A program made the translations under genes and the position numbers. This document shows positions 7,935-16,565 of a stretch of 64,000 nt of DNA, one piece after another. The first letter of the stretch is position 1. The number at the start of each line of letters is the position of its first letter. Source of the stretch: Comamonas fluminis (GTDB lineage: Bacteria > Pseudomonadota > Gammaproteobacteria > Burkholderiales > Burkholderiaceae_C). The stretch is from contig NZ_CP066783.1 of assembly GCF_019186805.1 (NCBI RefSeq), positions 3,919,501 through 3,983,500 on the forward strand, given 5' to 3'. Under the pieces are notes generated by a model. That model saw only the letters and a program-made list of their open reading frames with translations, ran no database searches and was not told where the DNA came from.

Positions 7935-9491
7935 TCACGCCATTTTTTGCAATAACGCGTTTTCGTATTCGTGGAGCAAAGCTTCCTGAGACGCTGACTG
8001 CACGTATTGCGCATCAATCAGCCGCACACGGCGCAATGCCTCTTCGGCCGTCAGCCCCTCGCGCACCAGCCAGGCGGCCAGCACCGTTCCGGTTCGCCCC
8101 AGCCCCGCCAGGCAATGCACCGCCAGCACCTCGCCCCGGCGCAGGGCTGCAGACATGCGCGCCAGCAGCATCTGAATCTGCGCCACGGTGGGCGGCTCGT
8201 GGTCATACACAGGCAGGTGGAAGTTGCGCAAGCCATGCCGGGCCAGCGCATCCTGGGGAAAATCTTTTTCAGTCAGCGTGATCAGCATGGTCACGCCACA
8301 ACGGCTCAGCGCCTTGAGGTCGGCATCCATGTCATGCACCACACCGGGCCACGGTGTGCCGGCCAGCCGTCCCGGTACCAGCCAGGAAAAACCGCTGGGG
8401 CCACGGCTGGCTGCCACCGCGTTTTCACTCGCTGCGAGCGGCTGCATTTCCATCAGTACAGAAGCGCTGACAGGACGAGGCTGAAATGCCGGTGCAGAGC
8501 TTGCTGCGGGCTCTGCAGTGACAGGCACGGGTGTGGCGGGTTCAGGCTTGATGTCCGCCACAGGCTCAGCTTTGACCTTCTCTTCTGCGGCCTCTGGCGC
8601 AGCCGGAACGACAGGCTGGACAACGGCTTCAAGCACCGCAGACGCCTTCTGCGGCTCCAGAAATTCAGCAATCGCAGCCACAGCGGCTGCTGGCAGCGGC
8701 GGGGGCGGCAGCACATCGTCTGCCAGCTCATGCACAGGCGTTCCTGGCATGGGTACATGGCAGCTGCCCGTGCGCACAAATTGCTGGCCTGCTGCGCTGA
8801 CCGGGCGCTGCAGAAAATCAGCCATGGGCCCAGCTTCCTGAATGCGTCCACCAGCCAGCAAAAGCATCTGCTGCGCCACAGCCCGTGCATGCTGCTGCTG
8901 ATGGGTCACCAGCAGCACGCTGCTGTGCAGGCCTATTTGTTTGATAACGTCCAGCAGCAAAAAGGCTTCGTAGCCATCAAGGTCGGCAGTGGGCTCGTCC
9001 ACCATCAGCACAGCGGGCCTGGCCCAGGCTTCGCGCAGAATGGCGACGGCACGTTGCTGCACAGTGCTGAGCTCCATCGTCGGGCTATCCAGCACCTGAG
9101 CCAGCTCGGCAAAGCCGTATTGCTGCAGTTGTTCTGTGACCCACTGGCGCCACTGCAGGGGAGTCTTCTGCTCGCCCTGACGCGCCATTTCAATCAGCGC
9201 ATCCAGCGTATTGGCGCGCATCAGGCGTGCATGCTGCTGCACCAGACGGGGCTGGTTTGCTGTACCCAGCGGCTGGCCTTTGCATTGAACCTGCCCCCAG
9301 CTGCGAAAGCGCGGGTTGACGTCATTGAGGCCAGCCAGAGTACGCAGCAAAGTGGACTTGCCTGTACCAGCCGGCCCAAGCAATGCAGTGACACCAGAGG
9401 CTGGCAGCGCAAAATCCACCTCGGCCAGGATGACGCGCGGGCCATAAGACGCCCCCAGGCCCCATGCCTGCAGACTGTGTTGCTGATCCAA
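7935..9491 (-). CDS. ABC ATPase fused to a tyrosine/dual-specificity phosphatase domain
   Basis: 518 residues. Residues 1-225 form an ABC ATPase: Walker A GPAGTGKSTLL, a degenerate signature (LSTVQQRAVAILREAW instead of LSGGQ), Walker B VLMVDEPTADLDG and H-loop LLVTHQQQ. A Pro/Ala/Glu-rich linker (about 240-365) leads to a C-terminal cysteine phosphatase (about 375-518) with the CX5R loop VHCLAGLGRTGTVLAAWL. The start is TTG at 9491, with GGGAGG six bases upstream. No transporter membrane gene is adjacent, so a transport role is doubtful. The only partner is the roadblock-like gene downstream. The substrate of the phosphatase, and whether ATP hydrolysis regulates it, are unknown. Confidence 0.85.
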   Translation of the reverse strand: MDQQHSLQAWGLGASYGPRVILAEVDFALPASGVTALLGPAGTGKSTLLRTLAGLNDVNPRFRSWGQVQCKGQPLGTANQPRLVQQHARLMRANTLDALIEMARQGEQKTPLQWRQWVTEQLQQYGFAELAQVLDSPTMELSTVQQRAVAILREAWARPAVLMVDEPTADLDGYEAFLLLDVIKQIGLHSSVLLVTHQQQHARAVAQQMLLLAGGRIQEAGPMADFLQRPVSAAGQQFVRTGSCHVPMPGTPVHELADDVLPPPPLPAAAVAAIAEFLEPQKASAVLEAVVQPVVPAAPEAAEEKVKAEPVADIKPEPATPVPVTAEPAASSAPAFQPRPVSASVLMEMQPLAASENAVAASRGPSGFSWLVPGRLAGTPWPGVVHDMDADLKALSRCGVTMLITLTEKDFPQDALARHGLRNFHLPVYDHEPPTVAQIQMLLARMSAALRRGEVLAVHCLAGLGRTGTVLAAWLVREGLTAEEALRRVRLIDAQYVQSASQEALLHEYENALLQKMA

Positions 9492-9836
9492 GAAAGCCTC
9501 CCTCGTACGCCATGAGCCCTGTGGCAGGTCGTGTTTTATCGTTGCGCCCGGGTCATCGCAGATGCTATTGAGCTCTGCCTTCAGCCCTTGACTCGGTCAA
9601 TTGAGCGCACAGGAGCGGCAGTCTATTTCATTACACATGTATAAGTTCGTTACTTAATGAAACGTGACAATTCCATGGGGAAATCCCGATTTAAGTCAGT
9701 AATTGGGATGATTTTTGCGATGAATCAATCAAATCGACGAGCAAAAAAAGCCGCTCCCCAGGGGATGCGGCTGCACTCAGATCATCACAGCTCTGCGCGC
9801 TTCAGATGAGCGCTGGGTAGCGACTCAGCACTCCCC
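9492..9836. other. Non-coding gap between the ABC-phosphatase and DegP genes
   Basis: 345 bases without a supportable gene. It holds the DegP terminator (9742-9772), an imperfect 9-bp hairpin with arms ATCCCGATT and AATTGGGAT around 9686-9711, and AT-rich DNA around 9630-9670 that may carry the promoter of the ABC-phosphatase operon. No operator is assigned. Confidence 0.6.
9742..9772 (-). terminator. Rho-independent terminator after the DegP-like gene
   Basis: Arms AGCCGC (9749-9754) and GCGGCT (9767-9772) extended inward by TCCCC/GGGGA. On the minus strand the hairpin is followed by TTTTTTT. Confidence 0.88.
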
Positions 9837-11393
9837 TCAACCCAGGCGCACAGGCACAAAGATCTTGTTGCCATCACGCCAGATCAGCACCGCCACCGTC
9901 TTGTCAGCCTTGGCTACGGCTGCACGCACATCGTCCACATTGGCGGCTGGTGTGCCGTTGATGGACAGCAGCACATCCCCCTGATTGATACCCGCCAGAG
10001 CCGCTGGCCCGCTGGACTGAGCCACGACCAGACCGGAATCCACCCCAATCTGCTTTTTCTCATCGGGCTGCAAGGGGCGCAGAGCCAGGCCCAGCTTTCC
10101 CTTGCCGGCATCGGCAGAGTCCTTGGCAACCTTGGCGGCCTTGTCACTGGCATCACCCAGAGTGGCACTCAAGGTTTTGGATTCTCCTTTGCGCCAGACT
10201 TCCAGCGTCACCTTCTGCCCAGGCAGCGCCTGGCCGATGAAGGCCGGCAAATCGCCCGAAGCCACAACCGGCGTGCCATCTACCTTGCGCACCACATCGC
10301 CGGGCTCCAGCCCTGCCTTGGCAGCAGGCCCATTCTTTTCCACGCTGGCCACCAGCGCACCTTCGGGCTTGTCGAGCTTGAAGGAATCGGCAAAGGCCTG
10401 ATTCACTTCCTGCACGCTCACACCCAGCTTGGCATGCTGGGCCTTGCCGGTGGATTGAATCTGCTGCTGCACACGGGTTGCCAGCTCGATAGGAATAGCG
10501 AACGACACGCCCTGATAACCGCCGGAGCGGGTGTAGATCTGGCTGTTGATGCCCACGACTTCGCCCTGCGCGTTGAACAGCGGGCCACCCGAGTTACCGG
10601 GGTTGATGGCCACGTCCGTCTGCAGAAAAGGCACAAAGGAATCATCGGGCAGAGAACGCCCCTTGGCGCTGACCACACCAGCGGTCACGCTGTTTTCAAA
10701 GCCGAATGGCGAGCCAATGGCCAGCACCCAGTCGCCCACACGCAGCTGGCTGGTCTGGCCCAGTTTGACGGTGGGCAGACCGGTGGCATTGATCTTGAGC
10801 ACCGCCACATCGGTCTTGGGGTCAGAGCCCAGCACCTTGGCGCTGAACTCGCGGCGGTCGGTCAGTTTGACCGTCACTTCCTTGGCGCCACGCACCACAT
10901 GGGCGTTGGTCAAGATCACGCCATCGCTGGACACAATAAAGCCCGAGCCCTCGCCGCGCATGGGCGTATCAGGCTGCTGACCGCGTGGACCCGCACCCGG
11001 CCTTCCGGGCATGCCGAACTGGCGGAAGAATTCAAAGAAGGGATCGTCGGGGCTCATGCCCTGAGGGCCCTGGCGTTGCTCCTGGCGCGAATCCTGACGT
11101 TCTGCCGCCTCATCGCCATCACCCTCTTCCATGGCGCGCGAGCTGCCCACCACGCTGATATTCACCACCGCCGCGCCATTGCGCGCAGTAATGTCTGCAA
11201 AGTTGGGGGTACCCACCGCAGACAAACCCGCCGTGCTTGCGGGCTGGACGACTGCCGCAGCCGTGGTCACCTGGGCATGGGCATCGCTGCGCACGCCGAC
11301 CAGACCCGCCCCCGTCGCACCGAGTGCACCAATCGCACCCGCAGCCACCAGGGCCATCACCAGACGACGAGGAGTCAACAAAAGTGTATTCAT
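9837..11393 (-). CDS. degP: Do-family periplasmic serine protease (DegP/HtrA/MucD-like)
   Basis: 518 residues. A signal-peptide-like N-terminus (LVMALVAAGAIGALGATGAG) precedes a trypsin-like domain with the intact triad: His in LTNAHVVRGA, Asp in DPKTDVAVLKI and Ser in NPGNSGGPLF. Two PDZ domains follow (about 300-395 and 420-518). These proteins degrade or refold damaged envelope proteins. The start at 11393 is preceded by GAAAGG and begins the signal peptide; an in-frame ATG 20 codons upstream lacks these features. A low-complexity acidic/Gln stretch (about 110-135) precedes the protease core. It has its own terminator. Confidence 0.93.
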   Translation of the reverse strand: MNTLLLTPRRLVMALVAAGAIGALGATGAGLVGVRSDAHAQVTTAAAVVQPASTAGLSAVGTPNFADITARNGAAVVNISVVGSSRAMEEGDGDEAAERQDSRQEQRQGPQGMSPDDPFFEFFRQFGMPGRPGAGPRGQQPDTPMRGEGSGFIVSSDGVILTNAHVVRGAKEVTVKLTDRREFSAKVLGSDPKTDVAVLKINATGLPTVKLGQTSQLRVGDWVLAIGSPFGFENSVTAGVVSAKGRSLPDDSFVPFLQTDVAINPGNSGGPLFNAQGEVVGINSQIYTRSGGYQGVSFAIPIELATRVQQQIQSTGKAQHAKLGVSVQEVNQAFADSFKLDKPEGALVASVEKNGPAAKAGLEPGDVVRKVDGTPVVASGDLPAFIGQALPGQKVTLEVWRKGESKTLSATLGDASDKAAKVAKDSADAGKGKLGLALRPLQPDEKKQIGVDSGLVVAQSSGPAALAGINQGDVLLSINGTPAANVDDVRAAVAKADKTVAVLIWRDGNKIFVPVRLG

Positions 11394-11507
11394 GGCAAAC
11401 CTTTCAAAAAGCACCGCATCGGTGTTGTTGAAAGCCAGTTTGCCAAGCCACACTTAGGACAGACTTAGGATGCCGTCAGAAGTCAAAAACTCCTGAAAAG
11501 TGAGCTG

Positions 11508-11533
11508 CTAGCGCTTATCTTTAAAGCGCTGCA
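11508..11533. repeat. Short palindrome between arsC and degP
   Basis: AGCGCTT and AAGCGCT arms separated by about six bases, with further partial pairing outside (GCTGC/GCAGC). No T run follows on either strand. Similar AGC-rich palindromes occur elsewhere in the window, for example at 39524-39558. Confidence 0.5.
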
Positions 11534-11558
11534 GCCACAAAACACTTGATTTATTCAA

Positions 11559-11939
11559 TCAGATCAGTTCAAGCACCAGCTCGGGTGGGCGGCAGAGCTT
11601 GGCCCCCTTGGGCGTGACCACAATGGGGCGGTTGAGCAGCACCGGATACTGAGCTACCGCCTGAATCAGCTGCACATCGCTGACTGCAGGGTTGTCCAGC
11701 CCCAGCTCCTTGAACTGCGCTTCCTTGCTGCGCAGCAGATCACGCACAGGCTCAGCCAGGTGAGCGATCAGCTCCGCCAGCTCAGGCGCTGTCAGTGGCG
11801 TGGCGATGTAATCGACGATATTGGGCTCAATGCCATGCTCGCGCAGCAGGGCCAATGCGCCGCGCGAATTGCTGCAGCGGTTGTTGTGGAAGATGGTGAT
11901 ATCGGGGCGGTTCACCGGGGTGTCTGTGCTTGTAGTCAT
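11559..11939 (-). CDS. arsC: Arsenate reductase, glutaredoxin type (ArsC family)
   Basis: 126 residues in a thioredoxin-like fold. The N-terminal catalytic motif is RCSNSRGALALLREHG (single catalytic Cys in CX3R-like context). The C-terminal signature YPVLLNRPIVVTPKGAKLC is typical of glutaredoxin-dependent ArsC. It would reduce arsenate to arsenite. No arsR, arsB or acr3 gene is adjacent, so it may be a housekeeping ArsC-like reductase rather than part of a resistance operon. Confidence 0.88.
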   Translation of the reverse strand: MTTSTDTPVNRPDITIFHNNRCSNSRGALALLREHGIEPNIVDYIATPLTAPELAELIAHLAEPVRDLLRSKEAQFKELGLDNPAVSDVQLIQAVAQYPVLLNRPIVVTPKGAKLCRPPELVLELI

Positions 11940-12062
11940 GGCGGCAGTGTAGCGAGCCAGAGCGCCCAGCCATAGCTGCTATGCCATTGCACCCGGTACT
12001 GCAAAGGCGGCTATTTGCATAGACTGACTTACAACCCGCCCTAAAAAATCAAGAGGAGACTT

Positions 12063-13073
12063 ATGAAAAACACCCCAGCCCCCTATCCACTTCAGATCAA
12101 CCGCCGCCAATGGAGTCAATGGGCCGCAGCCACTGCGCTGAGCGGCCTAGCTGGCAGCGCTCTGGCGCAAGACTCCAAATACCCCAGCAAAGCCATACGC
12201 ATGGTGATTCCGTTCACACCGGGTGGCTCGGCCGATATTCTGGGCCGCGCCATTGGCCACGAGCTGACAACGGCCTGGGGCCAGAGTGTGGTGCCCGAAA
12301 ACGTAGCGGGCGCAGGCGGCAGCATTGGCGCTGACCGCGTGGCCAAGGCGGCACCGGACGGCTACACGCTGCTGATGGGGCATGTGGGTACGCTGGCCGT
12401 CACCCCCTCGCTCTATCCCAAGCTGCCTTACGACCCGATCAAGAGCTTCACCCCGCTGGCCTGGGTGGCTCGCGTGCCCAATGTGCTGGTGGTTCACCCA
12501 TCTGTGCCCGCCAACGATCTGGCGTCTTTCATCGCCTATGCAAAGTCCCGCCCCGGCAGCGTGAACTACAGCTCGGGCGGCAATGGCAGCGCAGCCCACA
12601 TGACCATGGCTTATCTGGCGCTGCAGGCCGGGCTGACCATGCAGCATGTGCCTTACAAAGGCACGGCCCCAGCCGTCAATGATCTGGTGGCCAGTCAGGT
12701 GCAAGCACTCTTTACCGGTGTACCTGCAGTGCTGGCCCAGATTCGTGCGGGCCAGATCAAGGCAATCGCCGTGTCCTCGCCCCAGCGCATTGCAGCCCTG
12801 CCTAATGTAGCTACCGTATCTGAAGCAGGTCTTCCCGGTTTTGAAGCAGACCAGTGGTATGGCGTTGTGGGCCCGGCCAATATGCCAGCCGATGTGGTGA
12901 GCAAGATCAACACACAGATCAATGCCTCGCTCAAAAGCCCCGCCATTTTGGAGCGTCTGCAAAACGAAGGCGCCCAGCCCATGCCCAGCAGCCCCAAGGT
13001 GTTTGCCGACCTGATCGCCAAAGACCTGGCACGCTGGCGCAAAGTCATCATTGACAGCAAGATGACGCTCTGA
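12063..13073 (+). CDS. Bug-family (tripartite tricarboxylate) periplasmic receptor
   Basis: 336 residues. A signal peptide with an Arg pair (NRRQWSQWAAATALSGLAGS, cleavage near ALAQ) precedes the Bug fold: YPSKAIRMVIPFTPGGSADI, VVPENVAGAGGSIGADRVAK and PDGYTLLMGH are characteristic. Such proteins bind small carboxylates or other ligands in the periplasm. GAGGAG lies shortly before the ATG. No TctA/TctB membrane genes are nearby, so it is an orphan receptor, as is common in Comamonadaceae. The ligand is unknown. A bidirectional terminator follows. Confidence 0.92.
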   Translation: MKNTPAPYPLQINRRQWSQWAAATALSGLAGSALAQDSKYPSKAIRMVIPFTPGGSADILGRAIGHELTTAWGQSVVPENVAGAGGSIGADRVAKAAPDGYTLLMGHVGTLAVTPSLYPKLPYDPIKSFTPLAWVARVPNVLVVHPSVPANDLASFIAYAKSRPGSVNYSSGGNGSAAHMTMAYLALQAGLTMQHVPYKGTAPAVNDLVASQVQALFTGVPAVLAQIRAGQIKAIAVSSPQRIAALPNVATVSEAGLPGFEADQWYGVVGPANMPADVVSKINTQINASLKSPAILERLQNEGAQPMPSSPKVFADLIAKDLARWRKVIIDSKMTL

Positions 13074-13084
13074 TTCCCCGTCAA

Positions 13085-13113
13085 AAAAATGCAGCCTCAA
13101 AGGCTGCATTTTT
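13085..13113 (+). terminator. Bidirectional Rho-independent terminator
   Basis: Perfect 12-bp stem AAAAATGCAGCC / GGCTGCATTTTT with loop TCAAA. It serves the Bug gene on the plus strand and the PlsC-like gene on the minus strand. Confidence 0.9.
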
Positions 13114-13130
13114 CTTTTCTGGTGTTTTGA

Positions 13131-13889
13131 TTACTGCCGCAGCCGATCCACCTCGGCATGCAAATCCTTGGACCATGCCCGGCGATCGCGCCCTTGTGCC
13201 TGCTGAGGCTGGCCATAGTGCACCACGGCCTGCAATTGGTCGGAGCTGAGCACGCGCCAGATGGAGCCCAGCAGGGTTTCGTCGCCCACATAGGTGGCGG
13301 CATAGCTGGTCTGGCCTGTTTTGCCATCAACAAAGCGCAGGCCCACGGGCTGCACTGGTGCGTCGCACTGCACGGCGGCTTCAAGCAGGTTGGAGTGAAA
13401 AGAAAGTAGCTCTCGCCCATCGCCCGTCGTGCCCTCGGGAAACACGGCCAGAATTTCGCTGCGCTTAAACGCATCTTCCATCGCGCCCACCATGCGCATG
13501 GCATCGCGCCGCGAGCTGCGCTGGATATACAGCGTGCCAGCAGCCGTGGCCAGGGTGCCGATGATGGGCCAGCCTTTGACGTCAGACTTGGAGATAAAGC
13601 GGCAGTGACGCGCCGCATGCAGCATGGGGATGTCCAGCCACGAGATATGGTTGCTGACCAGCATCACCGGCCCTTTGGCAGGCGGCTCGCCTTTGATCTG
13701 CAGCTCGACACCCGCACGCAGCATCAAGGTGGCAGCCCAAGCCTGCACATGCTCGTGCTGCTGCCAGTAATGCAACTGGGGAAAGCGAAACGCCACAATC
13801 CACGCGCCCTTGGCCACATGCGCCAGCAGCCGCATGCCGCGCCAGACTGCGCGAATACTGGTTTTGATACTGTGCAAGCCGTTTGCCAT
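13131..13889 (-). CDS. 1-acyl-sn-glycerol-3-phosphate acyltransferase (PlsC-like)
   Basis: About 252 residues. The acyltransferase motifs are present: NHISWLDIPML (HX4D) and VFPEGTTGDGRELLSFH. It would add a second acyl chain to lysophosphatidic acid at the inner membrane. The chosen start (ATG at 13889) begins MANGLHSIKTSIRAVW; an in-frame ATG at 13985 would add 32 residues with little homology-like character and run into the repeat. It lies upstream in the DNA of family A copy 2, downstream of pyrC'. Confidence 0.88.
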   Translation of the reverse strand: MANGLHSIKTSIRAVWRGMRLLAHVAKGAWIVAFRFPQLHYWQQHEHVQAWAATLMLRAGVELQIKGEPPAKGPVMLVSNHISWLDIPMLHAARHCRFISKSDVKGWPIIGTLATAAGTLYIQRSSRRDAMRMVGAMEDAFKRSEILAVFPEGTTGDGRELLSFHSNLLEAAVQCDAPVQPVGLRFVDGKTGQTSYAATYVGDETLLGSIWRVLSSDQLQAVVHYGQPQQAQGRDRRAWSKDLHAEVDRLRQ

Positions 13890-13977
13890 GATTCTCAAAG
13901 AGTGTAGCGACTGAGCTAAAACGAAATGCAGCAACTTGAAACGGGCGATCGCTAAAACTGGCGCGCCCCAAGCCAAG

Positions 13978-14079
13978 GACAGCAAGCAAGCGCCGCCGCG
14001 CAGCGAGGCTGTCGTCCCCCTCCCGCGTAGCGAGAGAGGGGCGCCCGGCCAGGGGGAAGGCGCGCAGCGCCTCAGGGGG
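13978..14079 (-). repeat. Family A structured intergenic repeat, copy 2
   Basis: Outer stem GACAGC/GCTGTC, a longer CCCCC/GGGGG hairpin containing CTCTCTCGC-type DNA, and the small hairpin GGCGC-GCA-GCGCC. In the sense of pyrC' it begins a few bases after the stop codon (14085-14087). Confidence 0.9.
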
Positions 14080-14084
14080 TGATC

Positions 14085-15377
14085 TCAGCGCTGATAAGCG
14101 ATCTCACCATCAACGATAGTCGTCACCACACGGGCAGGCAGTTCATAGCCGGTAAACGGCGTGCTCTTGCCCTGGCTTTCCAGTGCCTTGGGCTCCACCG
14201 TCCACTCCGCATCAGGGTCAACAATGCACAGGTCGGCAATGCCACCCACCTTCAACTGGCCCAGCAACGATTGCTGATCGCCCAGCGCATTACCCAGCAC
14301 GGAAACCGGAGCCGTGGTGATAGCCGCCAGAGCGCGGTTCAGAGCCACGTTGTGGTCACGGCTCCACTTCACGGCCACAGAGAGCAGCAGTTCAACACCG
14401 GTGGCACCGGGTTCAGCCTCGGCAAAAGGCAGGACCTTGGCGTCTTCATCGACAGGCGTGTGGTCAGACACCAGGGCGTCAATCGTGCCGTCGGCCAGCG
14501 CAGCAGACAGCGCATCGCGGTCGCGCTGCTGGCGCAGCACGGGAATCACGCGGGCGCTACTGTCGAAGTAGCCGATATCGGTTTCCGTCAGCAACAGCGA
14601 GTTGATGGACACGTCAGCCGTCACGTTCAGGCCTTCGGCCTTGGCGCGGCGCACCAGCTCCACGCCTGCAGCGCTGGAGATGCGGCACAGGTGAACACGG
14701 GTCTGCGAGCCGCGAATCAGCTCGAAGATGGTGTGCAGTGCAATCGTCTCTGCCGCCACGGACACGCCAGCCAGACCCATGCGGGTGGCCAGTGCGCCGC
14801 TGGCAGCCACGCCCTTGCCCAGGTCCTTGTCCTGCGGGCGCAACCACACGGCATAGCCGAAGGTGTTGGCATAGGCCAGCGCACGGCTAAGCGTGGTGAT
14901 GCTGGGCAGCGGCACATCGGCCTGACCAAAGGCCACGCAGCCGGACTCAGTCAGCTCGGCCATTTCGGTCAGCGTCTCACCCTTGAGGCCCACGGTCAGC
15001 GCACCCATGGGGAACAGGCGCGACTTGTGCTGCTTTTCGGCACGGAACTTGAGCATTTCCACCAGGCCTTGCTCGTCCAGAACAGGGTCGGTATCGGGCA
15101 GGCAGACCAGGCTGGTCACACCACCGGCTACGGCAGCAGCCATTTCGGACTGCAGCATGCCTTCGTGCTCATGGCCTGGCTCACGCAAGCGCACGGCCAG
15201 ATCAACCAGACCCGGCAGCACCCACTGACCAGCCGCGTCAATTTCACGCTCGGCCACAAAACCTGCGGGCACAGAACCGATGGCTGCAATCACGCCGCCA
15301 TCAATGGCGATATCGGCCTGCTGGTCGAAACCGCTTGCCGGATCCATCACCCGGCCATTGCGAATCAAAATCTTCAT
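14085..15377 (-). CDS. PyrC': dihydroorotase-like, probably catalytically inactive partner of PyrB
   Basis: 430 residues of the amidohydrolase fold. The metal-binding motif that should read DxHxHLR is LVDLAVRLREPGHEHEG here: both zinc-ligand histidines are replaced (by Ala and Arg). Later conserved regions (CLPDTDPVLDE, VSDHTPVDED) are recognisable. In Pseudomonas and relatives such a PyrC' is an inactive homologue that assembles with PyrB. The position directly after pyrB fits. The start at 15377 (MKILIRNGRVMDPASG) matches the family; eight more codons are open upstream. A true dihydroorotase must be encoded elsewhere. Family A repeats bracket it on both sides. Confidence 0.88.
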   Translation of the reverse strand: MKILIRNGRVMDPASGFDQQADIAIDGGVIAAIGSVPAGFVAEREIDAAGQWVLPGLVDLAVRLREPGHEHEGMLQSEMAAAVAGGVTSLVCLPDTDPVLDEQGLVEMLKFRAEKQHKSRLFPMGALTVGLKGETLTEMAELTESGCVAFGQADVPLPSITTLSRALAYANTFGYAVWLRPQDKDLGKGVAASGALATRMGLAGVSVAAETIALHTIFELIRGSQTRVHLCRISSAAGVELVRRAKAEGLNVTADVSINSLLLTETDIGYFDSSARVIPVLRQQRDRDALSAALADGTIDALVSDHTPVDEDAKVLPFAEAEPGATGVELLLSVAVKWSRDHNVALNRALAAITTAPVSVLGNALGDQQSLLGQLKVGGIADLCIVDPDAEWTVEPKALESQGKSTPFTGYELPARVVTTIVDGEIAYQR

Positions 15378-15488
15378 GGTTTGGCACCAAATTGGCCGCA
15401 AGTCCTTAATTCATAAGCACTAGCAGCTACAAAAAACATATTGAACCCAATGCCACCCAGCCCTGTGTTCCGGCCCGCTGTCGCGAGA

Positions 15489-15584
15489 GACGCCGAGCAA
15501 GAGCCGCCTCGCGGCGAGGGCGTCGTCCCCCTTCCCGCAGCAAGGCTGCGAGAGAAGGGGGAAGCGGCGCAGCCGCTCAGGGGG
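15489..15584 (-). repeat. Family A structured intergenic repeat, copy 3
   Basis: Outer stem GACGCC/GGCGTC, inner GCCGC-CTC-GCGGC, a long CCCCC/GGGGG hairpin and small hairpin GCGGC-GCA-GCCGC. In the sense of pyrB it starts about 17 bases after the stop codon and separates pyrB from pyrC'. Confidence 0.9.
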
Positions 15585-15600
15585 ATGGCCTGATGTTCCA

Positions 15601-16563
15601 TCAGGCTTCGTTACCCGCAACGATCGACATGACGGCCATGCGCACCGCGATGCCGAAAGTCACCTGCGACAGAATCACGGCCTGCGGGCCATCGACCACA
15701 GCGGAGTCGATCTCCACGCCGCGATTGATAGGGCCGGGGTGCATGACGATGGCATCGGGCTTGGCCAGCTCCAGGCGCTTTTCGGTCAGGCCAAAGCTCT
15801 TGAAGTATTCCTGGCTCGACGGCAGCAGCGCACCGCTCATGCGCTCGTTTTGCAGGCGCAGCATGATGATGACGTCGCAGTCCTTGATGCCCTCTTCCAG
15901 GTTGTGGAAGACACGCACGCCCATGCTGCTCATGTCCGATGGCACCAGCGTACGAGGGCCCACCACGCGCACTTCAGCAGCGCCAAGGGTAGTCAACGCG
16001 TGGATGTCCGAACGCGCCACGCGCGAGTGCAGCACGTCGCCCACAATCGCCACGCGCAGGTTCGAGAAATCCTTTTTGTAGTGGCGGATGGTGTACATGT
16101 CCAGCAGACCCTGTGTGGGGTGTGCATGGCGGCCGTCACCGGCGTTGACCACGTGAACATGGGGCGCCACATGCTTGGCGATCAGATAGGGCGCACCGGA
16201 TTCGCTGTGGCGCACGACAAAGATGTCAGCGGCCATGGCGCTCAGGTTGTCGATGGTGTCCAGCAGCGTCTCGCCCTTGCTGGCCGAGCTGCGTGCGATG
16301 TCCAGATTGAACACGTCGGCGCTCAAACGCTTGGCCGCGATCTCGAACGTGGTGCGGGTGCGCGTGCTGTTTTCGAAGAACAGATTGAACACGCTCTTGC
16401 CGCGCAGCAGCGGCACCTTCTTGACTTCGCGGTCGTTGACGCTGACGAAGTTGCTGGCGGTGTCCAGAATCTGGGTGAGGATGTCCTTGGACAAACCTTC
16501 GGTGGTGAGCAAGTGAATCAGCTCGCCATTCTTGTTGAGTTGGGGGTTGCGCTTGTACAGCAC
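15601..16563 (-). CDS. pyrB: Aspartate carbamoyltransferase catalytic subunit
   Basis: 320 residues. Carbamoyl-phosphate site [31 protein letters not shown] and the C-terminal [12 protein letters not shown] are all present. It condenses carbamoyl phosphate with aspartate in pyrimidine synthesis. The start is GTG at 16563, just after the pyrR stop, so it is translated as part of yqgE-ruvX-pyrR-pyrB-pyrC'. With PyrC' it probably forms the PyrB/PyrC' complex known from pseudomonads. No pyrI regulatory subunit is seen. Confidence 0.96.
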   Translation of the reverse strand: MLYKRNPQLNKNGELIHLLTTEGLSKDILTQILDTASNFVSVNDREVKKVPLLRGKSVFNLFFENSTRTRTTFEIAAKRLSADVFNLDIARSSASKGETLLDTIDNLSAMAADIFVVRHSESGAPYLIAKHVAPHVHVVNAGDGRHAHPTQGLLDMYTIRHYKKDFSNLRVAIVGDVLHSRVARSDIHALTTLGAAEVRVVGPRTLVPSDMSSMGVRVFHNLEEGIKDCDVIIMLRLQNERMSGALLPSSQEYFKSFGLTEKRLELAKPDAIVMHPGPINRGVEIDSAVVDGPQAVILSQVTFGIAVRMAVMSIVAGNEA

Positions 16564-16565
16564 GA

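Noticed and set aside
8007..9515. 502-codon plus-strand open frame opposite the ABC-phosphatase gene
   Set aside because: The minus-strand frame carries complete Walker and CX5R motifs; the plus frame shows composition typical of an antisense shadow.
14079..15416. 445-codon plus-strand open frame opposite pyrC'
   Set aside because: Antisense shadow of a clear amidohydrolase-fold protein.
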